A DNA stretch of 64,000 nt from Chalara sp. BL73 (lineage: Eukaryota > Ascomycota > Leotiomycetes > Helotiales). The notes beneath the pieces were generated by a model that was not told the origin of the DNA, made no database searches, and saw nothing but the letters and a program-made list of their open reading frames with translations. Made by a program: the position numbers and the translations under genes. Shown here in pieces: positions 36,501 to 48,837 of this stretch; position 1 is the stretch's first letter; each line of letters begins with the position of its first letter. The stretch covers positions 248,001 to 312,000 of the forward strand of contig CAKJVC010000013.1 in the NCBI GenBank assembly GCA_918026815.1, given 5' to 3'.

Positions 36501-36581
36501 TCCTTTCTTCTTCCTTCTTCACACCCGTCAACTATATTCGTGGTGTCGTTGGCAGCAACACTACAATCTCAGCTGAACAAC
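33563..36581. other. transposon-relic stretch without intact genes
   Basis: It contains the LINE endonuclease relic (34140-34552), possible decayed continuation to a CAACAACAACAAT-type tail near 35757, and otherwise short broken frames. Sequence near 33710-33760 is a low-complexity TTGAAT-like run. Confidence 0.5.
34140..34552 (+). pseudogene. LINE (Tad1-like) endonuclease domain relic
   Basis: The block IILGDFNPYHGP near 34290 matches the GDFN core of the endonuclease/exonuclease/phosphatase domain of fungal non-LTR elements. After a frameshift, DNIIGEFQLGSLLPTSTITY and then INLCYGTQDMVDRV and DPTMDHNSDHL follow, the last carrying the catalytic DHNSDH motif. A stop (TAG) and the frame change make it inactive. 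Reverse transcriptase cannot be recognised downstream. Confidence 0.7.
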
Positions 36582-37721
36582 ATGACATCTGAAGCTCCGG
36601 GTATTTCTTCGAGTCTAAAAGACTCAAACCACTTTCAAGCGCCAATCACAGAACAATCCAACATTGTTTTGCGCAAAGAAACTTGTTCGTATTTCAAGCA
36701 AGTAGATAAATTGTACCAATTTGCTAATATACACAAAAGGTTATTTTTTCAACATACCCTTTGAATTAAGGTATGTGCACAGATTTCTATACATAAAAAG
36801 AAGCTTTATAACTTAAATTTGTACTTCGAAAGAAATTTGTTACTGTTTCATAAAAAAAATATACAAGCCCTGCAAATATCTTCCAGTATTGATTGTGTGC
36901 TGTACTTATTTAAATATAGGCTTAAAATCTATGCTTTTGCACTTCCTGCGAGTAGGCAATCTGTGTATCGCTTCGTCCGAGACTTCCACAACACCGATGT
37001 TGCTCTATTATCGACTTGTAAACAAATTTTTATCGAAGCATATCCTGTCTTTGTTTCTAGTAATAATTTCCATATTACTCGGCTTCCACCTTTGTACGCG
37101 TCAAGACAAAGCCACGAAATATTTTTCAACAACTTACGTACCGTGTCAATAACCTGGCACTACAACAGCGGACGGCGTTATAACTGTCTAGACTCCTTTA
37201 CTATACAAAACCTGACTCAATGCTCTACACTGCAAACCTTGCATATTCGGTTTCGCTATATAACTGAAGACGAAATGGTTAAGCGTTTTCGAACTGGATT
37301 CCGAGACCGAAAAGTTATGCATGATTTTGTAAAGCATACCGCTCTCCATGTCCTTTTAGCTATTCCTCAAGTTAAAAAATTCGTGATTTATGAGGACTCG
37401 AGGAAAGAAAAGGATAAGTTTAAAGTGTCGGATGGGTTCAAAGCGCTAGAGGAGTATATGACTGCGCTATTCACTGCACGGAAAGCACCAGGTAGGTTAA
37501 ATATTCATTTGAATGATTAGGCTAACAGTGCGATAGCTGAACATGTTATGCCTTTGGGAAAAGTGGTTTTTGACCTAGTAGAAAATGCTTGCAATGAAGT
37601 TGATGGAGACCCTCGAAACGAGGGTGTGCTTGCCAAATTCGACGTAGTAAACAAGAGAATCCTGGTTGAAGCGGATAGGGCACTTGCTATATTGGAAAGC
37701 GTTCAGTTTGTTGCAGCTTGA
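36582..37721 (+). CDS. 2EXR/F-box-like domain protein
   Basis: Fungal protein of a large family with an N-terminal LP-x-E-x-R-x-x-IY motif, of unknown cellular role. The best in-frame plan has exons 36582-36688, 36887-37491 and 37537-37721 (298 residues). The family core reads YRLKIYAFALP, then DVALLSTCKQIFIEAYPVFV and SNNFHITRLPPLYA, typical of 2EXR-type proteins (CK-x-I-x-x-EA-x-P-x-F). The C-terminal third, including RILVEADRALAIL, appears only after removing the 45-nt last intron. The first intron (198 nt) is long for this window and its acceptor is uncertain; another in-frame acceptor exists at 36919. The region upstream is AT-rich, and some decay cannot be excluded. Confidence 0.6.
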
Positions 37722-38320
37722 CGCCTGCTTTTAAAGGCAAGAACAGATATCATCTCTTCGAGGCCAGTGTTTGAGTTAGTCTCTGCACAATATTTTGCAG
37801 CGTGGCGGAGGGCGGTGTGAGACAGTGGCGGTGGGGATTACAGAAGCGGAAAAGCTGTTGAAAGATCTACTCTCAGATATTTAGCCTAATTTTGTATGAA
37901 AGTTACCGTTTATGCGTATTCCTCACAGAAGTTTCTTGCTAGTCAACAAGCGGAATAAGGATTGGTCAGAAGAGTGAAGAAACCAAGAGAGATCCTAATA
38001 GCGAGAAGGGTTTGAAGCAATAGAATGCTGCCGATAGAAATATTTTGAAAGGGATATGTTAGCCCGAAACAGCCTTACGGTTTAGAATATTTCTTGTAGT
38101 AAACCCTTGAAGCAATACAAGGTATGCGTTAGCACCAACACCAACACCAACAGCACAAGCCACTTCCTGATTCTTATTTCACATAGCCTGTCTGTAACCA
38201 TAGATTGCCACTCTCCATATATCAGTTGCGAATAGTTCCTTGTGTTTTTAGAGACTCGCCAGAAGCAAGTCCATCCGGTGTAAAATGTCATGATGTAGTC
38301 GGCTAATGTGCAGAAGGTGC
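37722..38320. other. intergenic, short hexamer repeat
   Basis: No gene is seen. A short ACCAAC run (about three units) lies near 38130-38150. Confidence 0.5.
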
Positions 38321-39520
38321 CTACGGTAATGCCAATGATGCCGACGGTATCGAGGTGAATCGCATGAATTTCAAGCTTTTTAGATGTTCTTTGAGAAACC
38401 TGCAGTTAGCCTTAGTTGCGCCTGCAGCTGAGAACTTGTATTTGGGGCATATAGCTGCTATTTGAGGGATATGTGACCAATCCGGGACGTACGAAGGTAG
38501 ATTGGTCAGGCTTGTATGAACTGGGAAATGAATAGCCTCATAGATAACATCTAGGCGCTCGGTCATCTTGAAGAGATAGACTTCCGTATATGCATCCTTG
38601 ACCGAAAGGCTGTCGTCAACACGGAAGCCTTTGCGCGTCTCCTTTGGCGAAATGCCAAGAATTCCATAAAACTTACCGTTTGCATCTGATGCAAGATTCC
38701 TACTACAGGCATGCAATACTTCGAGCAGAGGTCATTTCTTAAGTCCCACGTTTGATCTGAGATCCGGAAGGCTGCCAGACCATTGGTAGGCTAAAACCTA
38801 CCAGCAACTGAACTGATCTGATGAGATTGCTTGGTGTCTTAGATCTCTTCGGCCTACAGAGAATTAATAATCTAAGTCAGATTTGTGTCGAAGGAAAGCA
38901 TCGGAGACGCGCTGGTACACCGTTCACTAAAGTTTGGTAGACCCGCAGTACGCTGTTATGGATCTTGATTTAAAGATTTCCTAGACGACGCACAGTCTTC
39001 TCCAATAGTCCCTCTCGAAAAATGAGTAGGTCCGGTTTCTAATTTGAGATGATATCAAGCGGGAAACCTTCACTGGAGAACCGGCTTGGTCTGCTACGGC
39101 GCAGAGTAAGCCTATTACCAAAGCGCTATCGTCTGCCTCTGGGCCTAGCCACATCGCTACCAACTCGGCTCTCGAGCATATGCTGGTCATCAGCCGGACT
39201 TGCTGGGTACTTTTGTCTCTATTTTGTTGATATATACAGAGAGAGTCTGCCCACACTAGTACAGACTCGACTTTTTGACGAAGTGCCTCTAAGGCACCAT
39301 AGAGGTTAACGCTGACGGGAACAGGGGAACCTTCCAGCTCAATTTTCCATGTATTTCCCGCATCTCCCCAGGCATAAGAAATAGCTACGTATCGAGAGGG
39401 CTGTTCGAGAGCCGCGTGGACTATCTCACACTTGATCATGGTTTTCTTTTCTGGGAAAATCCTAATTAGTCTAAACTCCAAGTCTTGAAGCGCCTTGAAC
39501 TGATATCCCTGGCAGCCCAG
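38321..39520 (-). pseudogene. HET-domain gene, decayed
   Basis: The minus strand reads LIRIFPEKKT, then RYVAISYAWGDAG, LVWADSLCIYQQN, AMWLGPEADDS and ERDYWRRLCVV, a standard HET domain, ending in TAG where the family has Gln (VVQE). After the stop the same frame continues recognisably (EIFKSRSITAYCGSTKL) before further stops. A last piece at 38716-38330 reads RNLASDANGKFYGILGISP and LPSYVPDWSH, the usual post-HET segments. There is no ATG at the start of the frame. Several stops sit where CAG or CAA codons would be expected, which is what C-to-T change produces. It is judged a dead gene. Confidence 0.8.
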
Positions 39521-40851
39521 TACTCTAGGTAATGAAGTGAGCGATGACCTAAATATTGAATTGGGTGGGCATTATAGAGTGTATAGGGATTGTGGCCCTG
39601 GTACTAGGGGTTCTTTCGCTCTTCTAATGCCTTAATCACCGTCGCCGATCAGCTCCCGATAAGTAGTCGCCTCCATCTAGAGGGGGAAAATATCCAGTAT
39701 CAACTCTCGCACACAGCGATTGCACAGGACGATAACCCGTACCGGGATCGTCAAAAGGGGATCTCCGGGGGTGGCGTAGCGGAGGGGAGGAGTGTCGACG
39801 AGAATCTAATGGGGCCTGTGTGTAGTTGGAAACCCCGCGGATCGTTGGGAAGGCGTTGTTACCCAAACCACGTCCTCCATTGCGCTGGCCTTCGAGGTGC
39901 TATTTGAGCGGAGGTGAAACAACTCGGAACTCGTATCGATTCGGAGGAGACGATTCGGAAGACGCCTTTCGCTGAACTGTAGGAGGTGACGGAGCTCTTC
40001 TCTCATAGACGCCAGGGTGCAGCCTTAAACCTCCAAGAACAGCCTTCGTCGGACCGTGTTAGATGATAGAACTTGTGGCTTCCAGGAAACTTCAGCAGGC
40101 GGAGCGCGACCTTTTTGCCTTGATGGACGAGGCGATGGGACTCGCGGTTCCTTGGAGCGGTAAAGGCTAGACAGTGTTGCGAGGGTTTATCAAAAGGATT
40201 GCGGGGAATATTCTGGACCAAGTTCTTTTATTGTCTCCGAGGCTGACAAACTATTGTTAATAATGTATCAGACCAGGTAAATGTAGCAAGACTGGAAGTG
40301 CATTTAGACTTACTTTGCAACACTGCTTTACAAAGTCAATTTTCACAGTAATGTTCAATTCCGGGGGTTTTTATACACTATTTTAATTTTGCATAAGCCA
40401 AATTTAAGTTGTACTAAAACAAAAATGATTAATTCTTTGTTTGCTATATTGTTTCAACCAGACATTAACACCGCTGCATTATATCGCTGTTTTGCCACAA
40501 AGCCAATACTAGCGGTTCTGCAAGCTGCAATAGAAAGTGAATTGGGTGTCGCTGGGGGGTTTTTTTTAGTTAACTATTTGCTTGGATGTATTCTAAAGGT
40601 ACCCCTGCTAATTGCCATCGCGGAGCGGAGCCAATTCTTGTCCATTCTACGCCTCACGCTTAAGTTTATAAGTACACAGTCTGATGACTTTATCTTACGC
40701 TAGAAAAAAGAACCTTGTACAGTCACTTGCAAAATCGGCTTCCGCTTTTGCGCATAAATACAAATTTTGAACATGTAAGACCCTTATTGCTCATAGAATG
40801 CGCCTTATTAAATCGGCCTAGAGCTTACTAGGTCTGGTTTTCTTCATAATT
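39521..40851. other. gene-free stretch
   Basis: 39640-40220 is GC-richer than its surroundings and has three overlapping minus-strand open frames without a known domain; it could be a relic. A plus frame at 40389-40703 is hydrophobic and unrecognised. Confidence 0.4.
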
Positions 40852-42819
40852 CTACTTGAAGACAAATTCTTCCATCTCACGACCCTCGGTCACCAACTCC
40901 CCGTACATAATACCATAAACGAATGTCTCTCCAACTAATACGTACGTTCCATCATCGCATCTCCTTAACACATACGGAAACCTGGCCCCGGGAAAGATAA
41001 CAATGACATCTCCTTCCTCTGCATGTTTAGGAGCAAGTCCAACAAACCCTTTCATAGTCACAAACGGTCTGCGCTCAATTTGTTGCCCCATCATAATATA
41101 ATAGCTTCTGAACGTATTCGTCACCGGAGTTCCAGCACTCGGCCCATGATTTTTCCGTTGTATGTAGTCGGTAACAACTTCTGTGTGGCCGAGGTGACAC
41201 TCATCGATCGTGGCGCGTCGAACAAACCCTGTGGAATATAAATCAGCCACAGGAAGACGCTCGTATGCTCTTTCTCGAACAGAAGGATCGGCATAGATTT
41301 CTACACCTGATTTCGCGAGTTTCTCGTCAGAAATTTTGCAGAGAGACATTATATGTTGGAGATATATGCAGGCCGCGTGGCGGTGTTGCATGCTTAGCCA
41401 TTCGCCATCATTGCACTGCGGCCTTAGTGATTCGATAGAGTCGACGAGGAACCCGTTTATTTTTAGGTGCGATAGAACAGCCTGATCTAGATGTTCCGGA
41501 AATTTCGTAGAGCCTGATGCTGAATATGGTGTGTCCCAAGGCAATTGTCCAAAGGGTTGCTTTACCTCCTCTCGCCAATCAGGGACCCACGAGGGCATCA
41601 TTGGGTCCTTCTTGCTCCATTGAGAGAAGGCGAGGATATCAATGTGACCAGAAGCAATCATGGCATGGGTAGCGTTGCAGTAGACGGCAGCACATGAGTT
41701 TGTGTCTGTGTAGTTTGGAGTGATGCGAAGAACCTCTGTGTCCGCCGCCATTCCAAGAAGTGCCCAAATTCTGTCTCTAGGGTCCGTGGCCTCTCTCCCG
41801 ACACGAGTCTTAGCAAGAAGTTGAATGAGGTTAGGTTTCGTCTCGCCGCTCTCCTGAGTGGGGCCATGATATCGTAGTCGCATTCCTGAAACGAGACTTG
41901 CGGATGGCGGTATCTCGGTGGAGTTAACAGAGTCAAATTGTGCTTTTAATTCGCAGTCGGGTGGGAAGTTTCCATCAGCTGAAGCTTCCAATAAGGCTGT
42001 CAGCGGCTTCACAAGTTGAGTGGAGAGAAATGTTTGCATGTAAAAAATGTACAGCATGGCCGCATGCAGAAATGCGAATCCAATTTTCAGTTTGCCACAG
42101 TACACTTCGACATTACGAGAAACGACGATCTCCTGCAAGATCCAGACACGACTCCAATATGGGCGCGATAAGAGATCGCAGAATCCCGTAAGGAGGCGAC
42201 GTGAATCCTCAAGCTGCGCGAAAGATCTGTTGAGCATAGCTTCAACGAGCTTCGCGGCTTGCTCCTCAGCCTGCACGGCACCAGGTGGGTCCTTGATTGA
42301 TAAAGTAGTCATTCTGATAAAGAGGTCAAACGCTCCACAGTCTGTGACAGTCTTCCCGACCTGCGCAAGCTGGACCATGATCTCGTCGCTAGTCTTGACT
42401 GCCGGCCCGAGCCATACTCTCGTACCTTTGGCATAGGCATAAATTTCTCTCATCATGCTGACTTGCTCATTCTTCTCCTTTTCCTTCATCTGGTTGATGC
42501 AGAGGGCATCCACCCATAGAATCACTTCGCTCGTTTCCCCGCGGAGATGCTGTAAGGCGACATGGAGGTTTCTTGTTACAGGCACCTTTGTCCTGTTTAC
42601 CTGAATGGATAGGGGATCCTCTGAAGTTCCCCAGGTGTACGACAATGCTTCGTAACCTTGGTTCCTAGCTTCGCGGAATGCAACAGGATAGAGGTCGCAA
42701 TAGATTGGTACATTCTCCTCAATTTGAACTGAAGACGTCTTTGAGGGAGAGGATCGTGGGTGAAGCCGCAGGAGTCGTATTTCGCGCGTCGAGTCGAGCG
42801 GAGTGTAAAGCTCGCTCAT
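40852..42819 (-). CDS. HET-domain protein 2, intronless
   Basis: Single-exon 655-residue heterokaryon-incompatibility type protein with a proper ATG at 42819. The N-terminus has the common opening YTPLDSTREIRLLRLHP. The HET domain shows YEALSYTWGTSEDP, VILWVDALCINQMKEKEKN, QVSMMREIYAYAKGTRVWLG and, after a variable insert, LLSRPYWSRVWILQEIVVSR with YCGKL. Downstream come TDPRDRIWALLGMA and MPSWVPDWR, then a C-terminal domain with TMKGFVGLAPKHAEEGDVI and GETFVYGIMYGE, which recurs in many HET proteins. All sections are intact. Its expected role is triggering cell death on non-self recognition; the partner is unknown. Confidence 0.93.
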   Translation of the reverse strand: MSELYTPLDSTREIRLLRLHPRSSPSKTSSVQIEENVPIYCDLYPVAFREARNQGYEALSYTWGTSEDPLSIQVNRTKVPVTRNLHVALQHLRGETSEVILWVDALCINQMKEKEKNEQVSMMREIYAYAKGTRVWLGPAVKTSDEIMVQLAQVGKTVTDCGAFDLFIRMTTLSIKDPPGAVQAEEQAAKLVEAMLNRSFAQLEDSRRLLTGFCDLLSRPYWSRVWILQEIVVSRNVEVYCGKLKIGFAFLHAAMLYIFYMQTFLSTQLVKPLTALLEASADGNFPPDCELKAQFDSVNSTEIPPSASLVSGMRLRYHGPTQESGETKPNLIQLLAKTRVGREATDPRDRIWALLGMAADTEVLRITPNYTDTNSCAAVYCNATHAMIASGHIDILAFSQWSKKDPMMPSWVPDWREEVKQPFGQLPWDTPYSASGSTKFPEHLDQAVLSHLKINGFLVDSIESLRPQCNDGEWLSMQHRHAACIYLQHIMSLCKISDEKLAKSGVEIYADPSVRERAYERLPVADLYSTGFVRRATIDECHLGHTEVVTDYIQRKNHGPSAGTPVTNTFRSYYIMMGQQIERRPFVTMKGFVGLAPKHAEEGDVIVIFPGARFPYVLRRCDDGTYVLVGETFVYGIMYGELVTEGREMEEFVFK

Positions 42820-45800
42820 TGTTTGAAGAATGAAGAACGGATTTGAACCAGCAATGTTTGAAAAGTGAACTTAGAATACGTAGACAGAGAATGGAATTGA
42901 AGTGTAAAGTTTAGTGAGCAGAAGGGCTTCGTACAATGTAATGTGCGGCTGAGTTCCAATATAACGCCCGCATCCTTGGCTATGCACGCGAAAAAGCGGG
43001 AACCGATTTTGCACGAGGCTGATAAAGCCATCACAGCATGTACCGTAGTTCTCACCAAGATTCTGGTTCATCTATATTACCGCATCTAGTGGCCTTCTAG
43101 GTTAATAGTAAATGAATCATGCATAAGGGACGTACAGGGTAGCGGCGGATAGCGTTGCGTTGGCAAAGCCAGTAATAAAATAACTGGCCGTCCTCCGTTC
43201 GATAGATAACACATCAGTTGCGCTATACAGTTTATTCTCGTTGTCATCCGATTAAGGTATTTGAAGATATTATGTTGTGGTTTTGGCCATGGATCTCTCA
43301 TGGAAGCCCGTTGAGACATATAGACACTCCAAGGAAATGGCCACATGTCCTAGCCAGCAACAGGCGAGAAGGCAATGTGGTAACGATTTTGCCTTCTCAT
43401 CTCAATGTTTGTCGATTTAGAAGGCATCGTATCACGGAAAGCATCGACTTTGACTAGTTGGACGGCAATTAGGCTTCAAATTATGAAACCCCCGTGTTTT
43501 CGCCTTCTGACAGCCCCAGAGCTGGCACAGCCTACTGAACAAACTGGCGTTTTATAGTGGCTATCAAATGTTTGAAATGATATTGTTCTTTTTGCGGCGT
43601 TAAGTCCGAAGCTTATAACCAATATACTTATTCCTGGTATATTTCTGTGGTGATCTTTTGCATCGAATACATATAAGCTGCAAATATTCATTATTTCTAC
43701 TCCGTGCTATATTCCTCGCCATGGCTGTTGTGTTACAAAGCGACACGCGTGCTAGGCAGACCCGGTAATTGCTAACAGATTTCATTGATGCCTGGGAATG
43801 TATGCATACTCGGACTCGCACAGGAGAAAATCGATAGTGTTTGCAGCGTCGGGTGCACGGCCTTCACAGCTGTAAAGAAAGAGAAACGTATTTTCGACTA
43901 TGTAATGCCAGGGAATGCATACAAGAACATAAGTTCGTGTTGCTCTTAACCTCGCCAGCATGTTTGAGGCAGCCAGTTTGCTTAAACTCCACGAACGATT
44001 ATGTTGTAATATAGTTGAATTTGCGAAACGCGACGGAGGAAAGCATAGAGAGCTGGGAAGCGATGAAAGGTGTTTCCAGGTAGACTGCTGTTCATGCATC
44101 AAGGCAGGAAGTGACAACTGCCCTCAGGGTGAATGGGACTGCAATTTACTAGCTGAGCTAATGTGGATGCTAGGCACAACTCTTTTCTTACAAACTTCTA
44201 CTTACGGTAGATCACTATATCTAGGTATTCTTTGTACGAGAAGGCCAGAGCGTACACAAGGTATGGTTATTCTATTTGTTGACCGAACTCACGACTAATT
44301 GTGGCCCTTCCAAGCTCAAGAAATACTTGTAGGACCACCCTATAGCGCAGGGGTTCGTGGATCGTATCAATGCACCGCCGATTACAATCACCTAGCCGTT
44401 TTCCATTACTAGGTTCGGTTCGCCCAATGACCCTGATCTTTAACACTTTCCTTATCTTGAAAACGTGTAAGCTTATGGCTACAATATCTATCTTCTGCTT
44501 TGCAGGAGCATTTTCCAGCGCCCGCCTGCGAAATTGTTAAATGTTCTAAATGCCGTACAGCATAAATCGATGCTATTTTATCTGTTTCACAATGCTCGCT
44601 CTTGTTACTTTTTGTGTGTAAAGTAATAATCTCGTTATTTTATGTATTTTTTGAGGACACCTAAAACTCCCTATATACGTAGGAATAGAGCAGCACTAGG
44701 TATTCCGCTGGAGGGCGCTTGAATAGAAAACTTCCTTTAATATCTATATAATATAATCAAACCACGGTTCATTCTTTAGCTCCCTGGCCGCTCCTCTGGG
44801 AGCCAGCAAAGCCTCTCCTTCATGAACGTGAAAAAGCTACCCTTATTCTCCCTTAGGATACACGCAGGCATCTTATTCTTTTAACTCCGTGTGCAAAATA
44901 TTAAATCTCCACACACAAATATTCTTAAATTTCGATTAGTAGTGGTTAAAATATGAAGCGATATTTAAACCCGACTTACTATTATCGTTGGAAAAGAGCC
45001 GCTATATAATTCGATAGTATTGCTACACAATCTACTTTCAGGGTTCGGCGCCTTGAGGCTTAATTACCACCACCGCATATCTCTTTCGCGTTGTATAAGC
45101 ATAAGTGGTACAAAGCTGAGGAACGCAATCATTTCTGCCAGGTTTTGCATTGTGGAGTAAGAATGTGGGTTGCCCTCCGAAGTGACCCCGCACCTACAAC
45201 AAATACAGAGTAAGCAAAGCTAGGTTAGAAACTAAAAAAGATCACCATAATGCCAAAGTTCCATATATCAACGCTATACGATTATCCAGTACCGAGCACA
45301 ACTTTTAGGGACGCGGCAATTGTTAGGTTGTATCGGGGAAACAAGCGGTCCAGGCTGGTCACCCCGCTAAGCAAGACTAAAGCCCATGATTTTTGGATAC
45401 TTTTTTTTTTTTTTTTTTTCCAAAGCGTCGCCGCCGTGGATGAGCCCAAGTCGTTGTGGCATCGGTATACCATCTAATCACAAACTCCTCGCACCCGGAT
45501 TAAGGTCCCAGAGCTGTCAACCCCGTTTCAGGCTCAGAAGCAGCTGCTTTTACTCCAATAACGTGCCAGAGGTAAAATAGGCACACGTTGCATTGGGCTG
45601 CAGAGTCCTCCGGCATTCCTTTGCATAGGAGCTTACATGGAACTTACCCGGGCACACGGGTCAGAGTAGAGCACCTGAAAAAAAATATATATATATTCTT
45701 GGAAACCCCGCATATAGTAAGCTAAAACAGATGTACTATTTTGTATAATGTCAAAGTTTTCTATGTTGTGTTTATTTTTGGATTGAGTTGTTTTTTGTGC

Positions 45801-46491
45801 TGTGATTGAGTTCAGGGTGAGCCGTGTGCCAGGTCCCCGTAATCGTGGGTCTTTGCTGCATGAGCATGGGAATGGGGATCGGAGCGGGTTAGTGACCAGG
45901 GGGCAAGCACGCCTTTTCAAGCGAATCCTAACCCGCCACTAGCAAAATTACTTGGGTGAGATCGTTTGTGAGTGAAGCTTGTCAAGTGGAGATGGATGGA
46001 TCAAGAGCCAGGATTACCACCATCCGCCTACGTACCGGAGAAGAGTATTGACTGTTATATTCTTGATGATATGTTCCGATACGGCCTGCAGCGTCGACCG
46101 ACCAATATTTAAACTCAGCCGCATTGCCAAGTCGCTTTTCTCCGCACTAGCATAATTATGGCTTGCTTTTTCCATCTCCGTATCTCCATACCTTCAGTCT
46201 CCCCACCTGCGGCCTCAATCTTGGATGATCACCTTCTTAAGCCTAGATCCGCTAGAGTTTTGCCTACTTGCTCTCTTTTCAGTTCATCCTTTGGCTGATT
46301 GTTGATCGCCTGGGCCTTCTGGATGACCCCCTGTTACGCACAATGTTGAGCCATATGGCAAAAAGCGTTCACATCCACCCATAAGTCTCAGGGCATAAGA
46401 TTATATAGGTTACCCCCGAGATTTGGTGTCTTGGGGATTTCTTGACAATTCGCATCGAACCGTCAAGCCCATCAAAGTCGAACCAGCTCTA
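42820..46491. other. 3.7 kb without a supported gene
   Basis: Only short frames occur (for example 43782-44117 minus, 43960-44298 plus), none with a recognisable motif. T-run at about 45402-45419 and an AT dinucleotide run at about 45686-45696. Pyrimidine-rich sequence at 46160-46220 probably belongs to the promoter of the next HET gene. Confidence 0.5.
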
Positions 46492-48837
46492 ATGCCTGGT
46501 TTGCTGAATCGCCTTTGTAAAATTGCCTGGGATGCCCTGAGTTATGGTTTTGATTTCCTAGTGGTCTTTCGAATACGACTCTCTGCAGAATGGGTTACAT
46601 TTCTCGTACGATTATTCCATTCCATCTACCAGAACAATTCTAACTCCGAGACATAGCGACCACCATTCCGCTACGACCCCCTCGAACCGAATCAAATTCG
46701 TGTTCTCAAAGTCCTTCCCCCTCTGACAGCGCGACAATCCGAACCAATACAATGCTACCTTGAATATGTCTCTCTCAAGGAATACAAGGCTAGTTACGAA
46801 CGCTGGGAGGAAGCAACCGGCTACAGCTTGGAGCTGCGGCCACACAAAGCGCGCAAGGCTTGGTGCGGGCAAGCTAAATCGCGTCATGAACGGCCGCCGC
46901 TGAACGAAGAAGGCAAATACGATTTCGAGGAGGTCAGTCGTCGCGTGCAAGAAACGGCTCGATTTGCCTGGGGAGACTATGTCGCCGTGTCGTACTGCTG
47001 GGGATGGGACGCCAACGAGCCCTCGCGTAGGATCATACTCAACGACCAGTATGTGCCGGTTACGGAGAGCCTGGAGGCTGCCCTTCAGGCTATTCGCGCT
47101 TCGGACGAGACTGCTACGTCTGACTGCCCTTTGCGGTGCTGGGCTGACGCTCTGTGCATCGATCAATCCAACAATGCTGAACGCGAAAGGGAGATTCTTC
47201 GGATTAAAGAAATCTATGCTAACGCAATGGCCGTTTTAGTCCATGTCGGCCCCGAATCGGAAGATAGCGCTTATGCGATGTATCTCTTACAGAAGATTGC
47301 AAGGGAACAGGCCCAGGGGATCGACTGCGAAGCATCACTCTTGAAGCAGCGAATCCAACCCTCGGCGGCAGATGTAAAGGCGTATACCGCCATCGTCAAA
47401 CTCCTGTCTCGACCGTACTGGCGCAGACTTTGGATTATCCAGGAGCTTGCAATGAGTGACGATACAATAACTGTCGGCTGTGGCAACCACAAGATTCTTT
47501 TCTCCGAAGTAGCGGCTGCCACGAAATTCATATGCCTTAATATAGAAAGCGTAGGCATGATCGTAGGAGAAGTGATGGCAATCGACCTTTGGGGATTGAA
47601 TGCCAGCACGTGGGTGATCGTGTGGGCTGACCGGGTACGGGACGTGCCTCGACGCCTTGAAAGTATCCAAAACAGCACGTACTTGGAGCTGCGGATGCCG
47701 CTCCTCATTCTTGCCCAGAATGCAGAAGCCAAGGAAGACCTCGACAGAATCTATGGACTATTAGGTCTAATGCCTGAGAGCATCAAGTCCAAAATGAAGC
47801 CATATATTGACTACAAGCTACCTGTGGAAACTGCCTTCGTCGCCTTCTCCAAGGCTATCATAGAAAGCACCGGGACACTCGATATAATCTTTGCCAAAAA
47901 CTTTGAGCAGACAATGTACCCTAGCTGGGCTACAGATTGGCGCCTACGCATCGATAGAGCTGGACTCCCTCACGATTGGCAGCTGTATTGTTACGATTAC
48001 TATGACGGCGCATATGATGATTTCCGTTCAGTTATCGACGCATCACGCGAATTACAAGCTGACGGCGGTCGAAAATCGAAAGCAGACTTTCAGGGTTGCC
48101 TGTTGACATGTTCAGGATTCCTGATCGGCACCGTGGACGGCGTAGCATCGGGCGTGACGGGCTTGCACAACACATTTCTTAGCAGTCCTCATGTGCAGCC
48201 ACAGAGCAACAGCAATCCGTACGGCGACCAAGAGGCCACGACTCGTGCCTTGATTCATACCTTGTTTGCAAACCCAATCTGGGGTGACTTGGAAGAGCCT
48301 GCCCTGTTCCACATACCCTGGATAGCTGGGGACTTATATTCGACCCAAGGCGATGATATATCTTTATTTGCCTTCGATGAACATATGAACCAATACATGA
48401 CTCGGATGCTCGAGCGTGGATGGCAGCCAGCATTTGGAGGCAGGTTCTTCACATTTGAAGCCTTTCGGCGCTGTCTTGGGCAGTTCCGTGTCGGCGGGAA
48501 ACCGTTTCACCAATACTTTACTCGCGACCTAGTCCAGTGCGCTTATTCCAAGCAAAGAATTACCCTCGACATGGCCACAGTGGTAGGCGCTCATGTGGGA
48601 CGGAGGCTCATCACTCTCGATACCGGTCACTTTGGACTTGCACCAGGAACCGTGCAACAGGGGGATGGAATCTACATCATTATGGGATGTTCGTTTCCTG
48701 TGGTGTTGCGACCTTCTCCCGGCACAGCGCTTTTTGGTGTTGTGGGAGAGTGTTATGTGGAGGGGTTCGCAAAGGGAGAGGCGATGGATGATCTCGATAA
48801 AGGCAAATACCAGATTCAGGATATTTGTCTTTGCTAG
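46492..48837 (+). CDS. HET-domain protein 3
   Basis: Two exons, 46492-46605 and 46657-48837, give 764 residues. The long frame has no ATG of its own before the HET domain; the ATG at 46492 supplies it through a 51-nt GT..AG intron whose acceptor lies directly at an in-frame TAG. The second exon opens RPPFRYDPLEPNQIRVLKVL. The HET domain reads YVAVSYCWGWDANEP, RCWADALCIDQSNNAERERE, IYANAMAVLVHVGPE and LLSRPYWRRLWIIQELAMS with GCGNHKI. Then DLDRIYGLLGLMP, YPSWATDWR and the terminal block DTGHFGLAPGTVQQGDGIYI follow. It shares this two-part build with HET protein 2. A minus-strand frame of 184 codons over its start is antisense shadow. Confidence 0.9.

Noticed and set aside
39636..40221. Three overlapping minus-strand frames in a GC-richer patch
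   Set aside because: They might be a transposon or gene relic, but no motif could be named, so no feature was called beyond the gap description.
43782..44298. Overlapping frames of about 110 codons on both strands
   Set aside because: Neither shows a domain, signal peptide or family motif; likely chance frames in gene-free DNA.
46612..47166. 184-codon minus-strand open frame
   Set aside because: It lies antisense to the HET protein 3 coding region and its translation has no recognisable domain; the plus strand explains the sequence.
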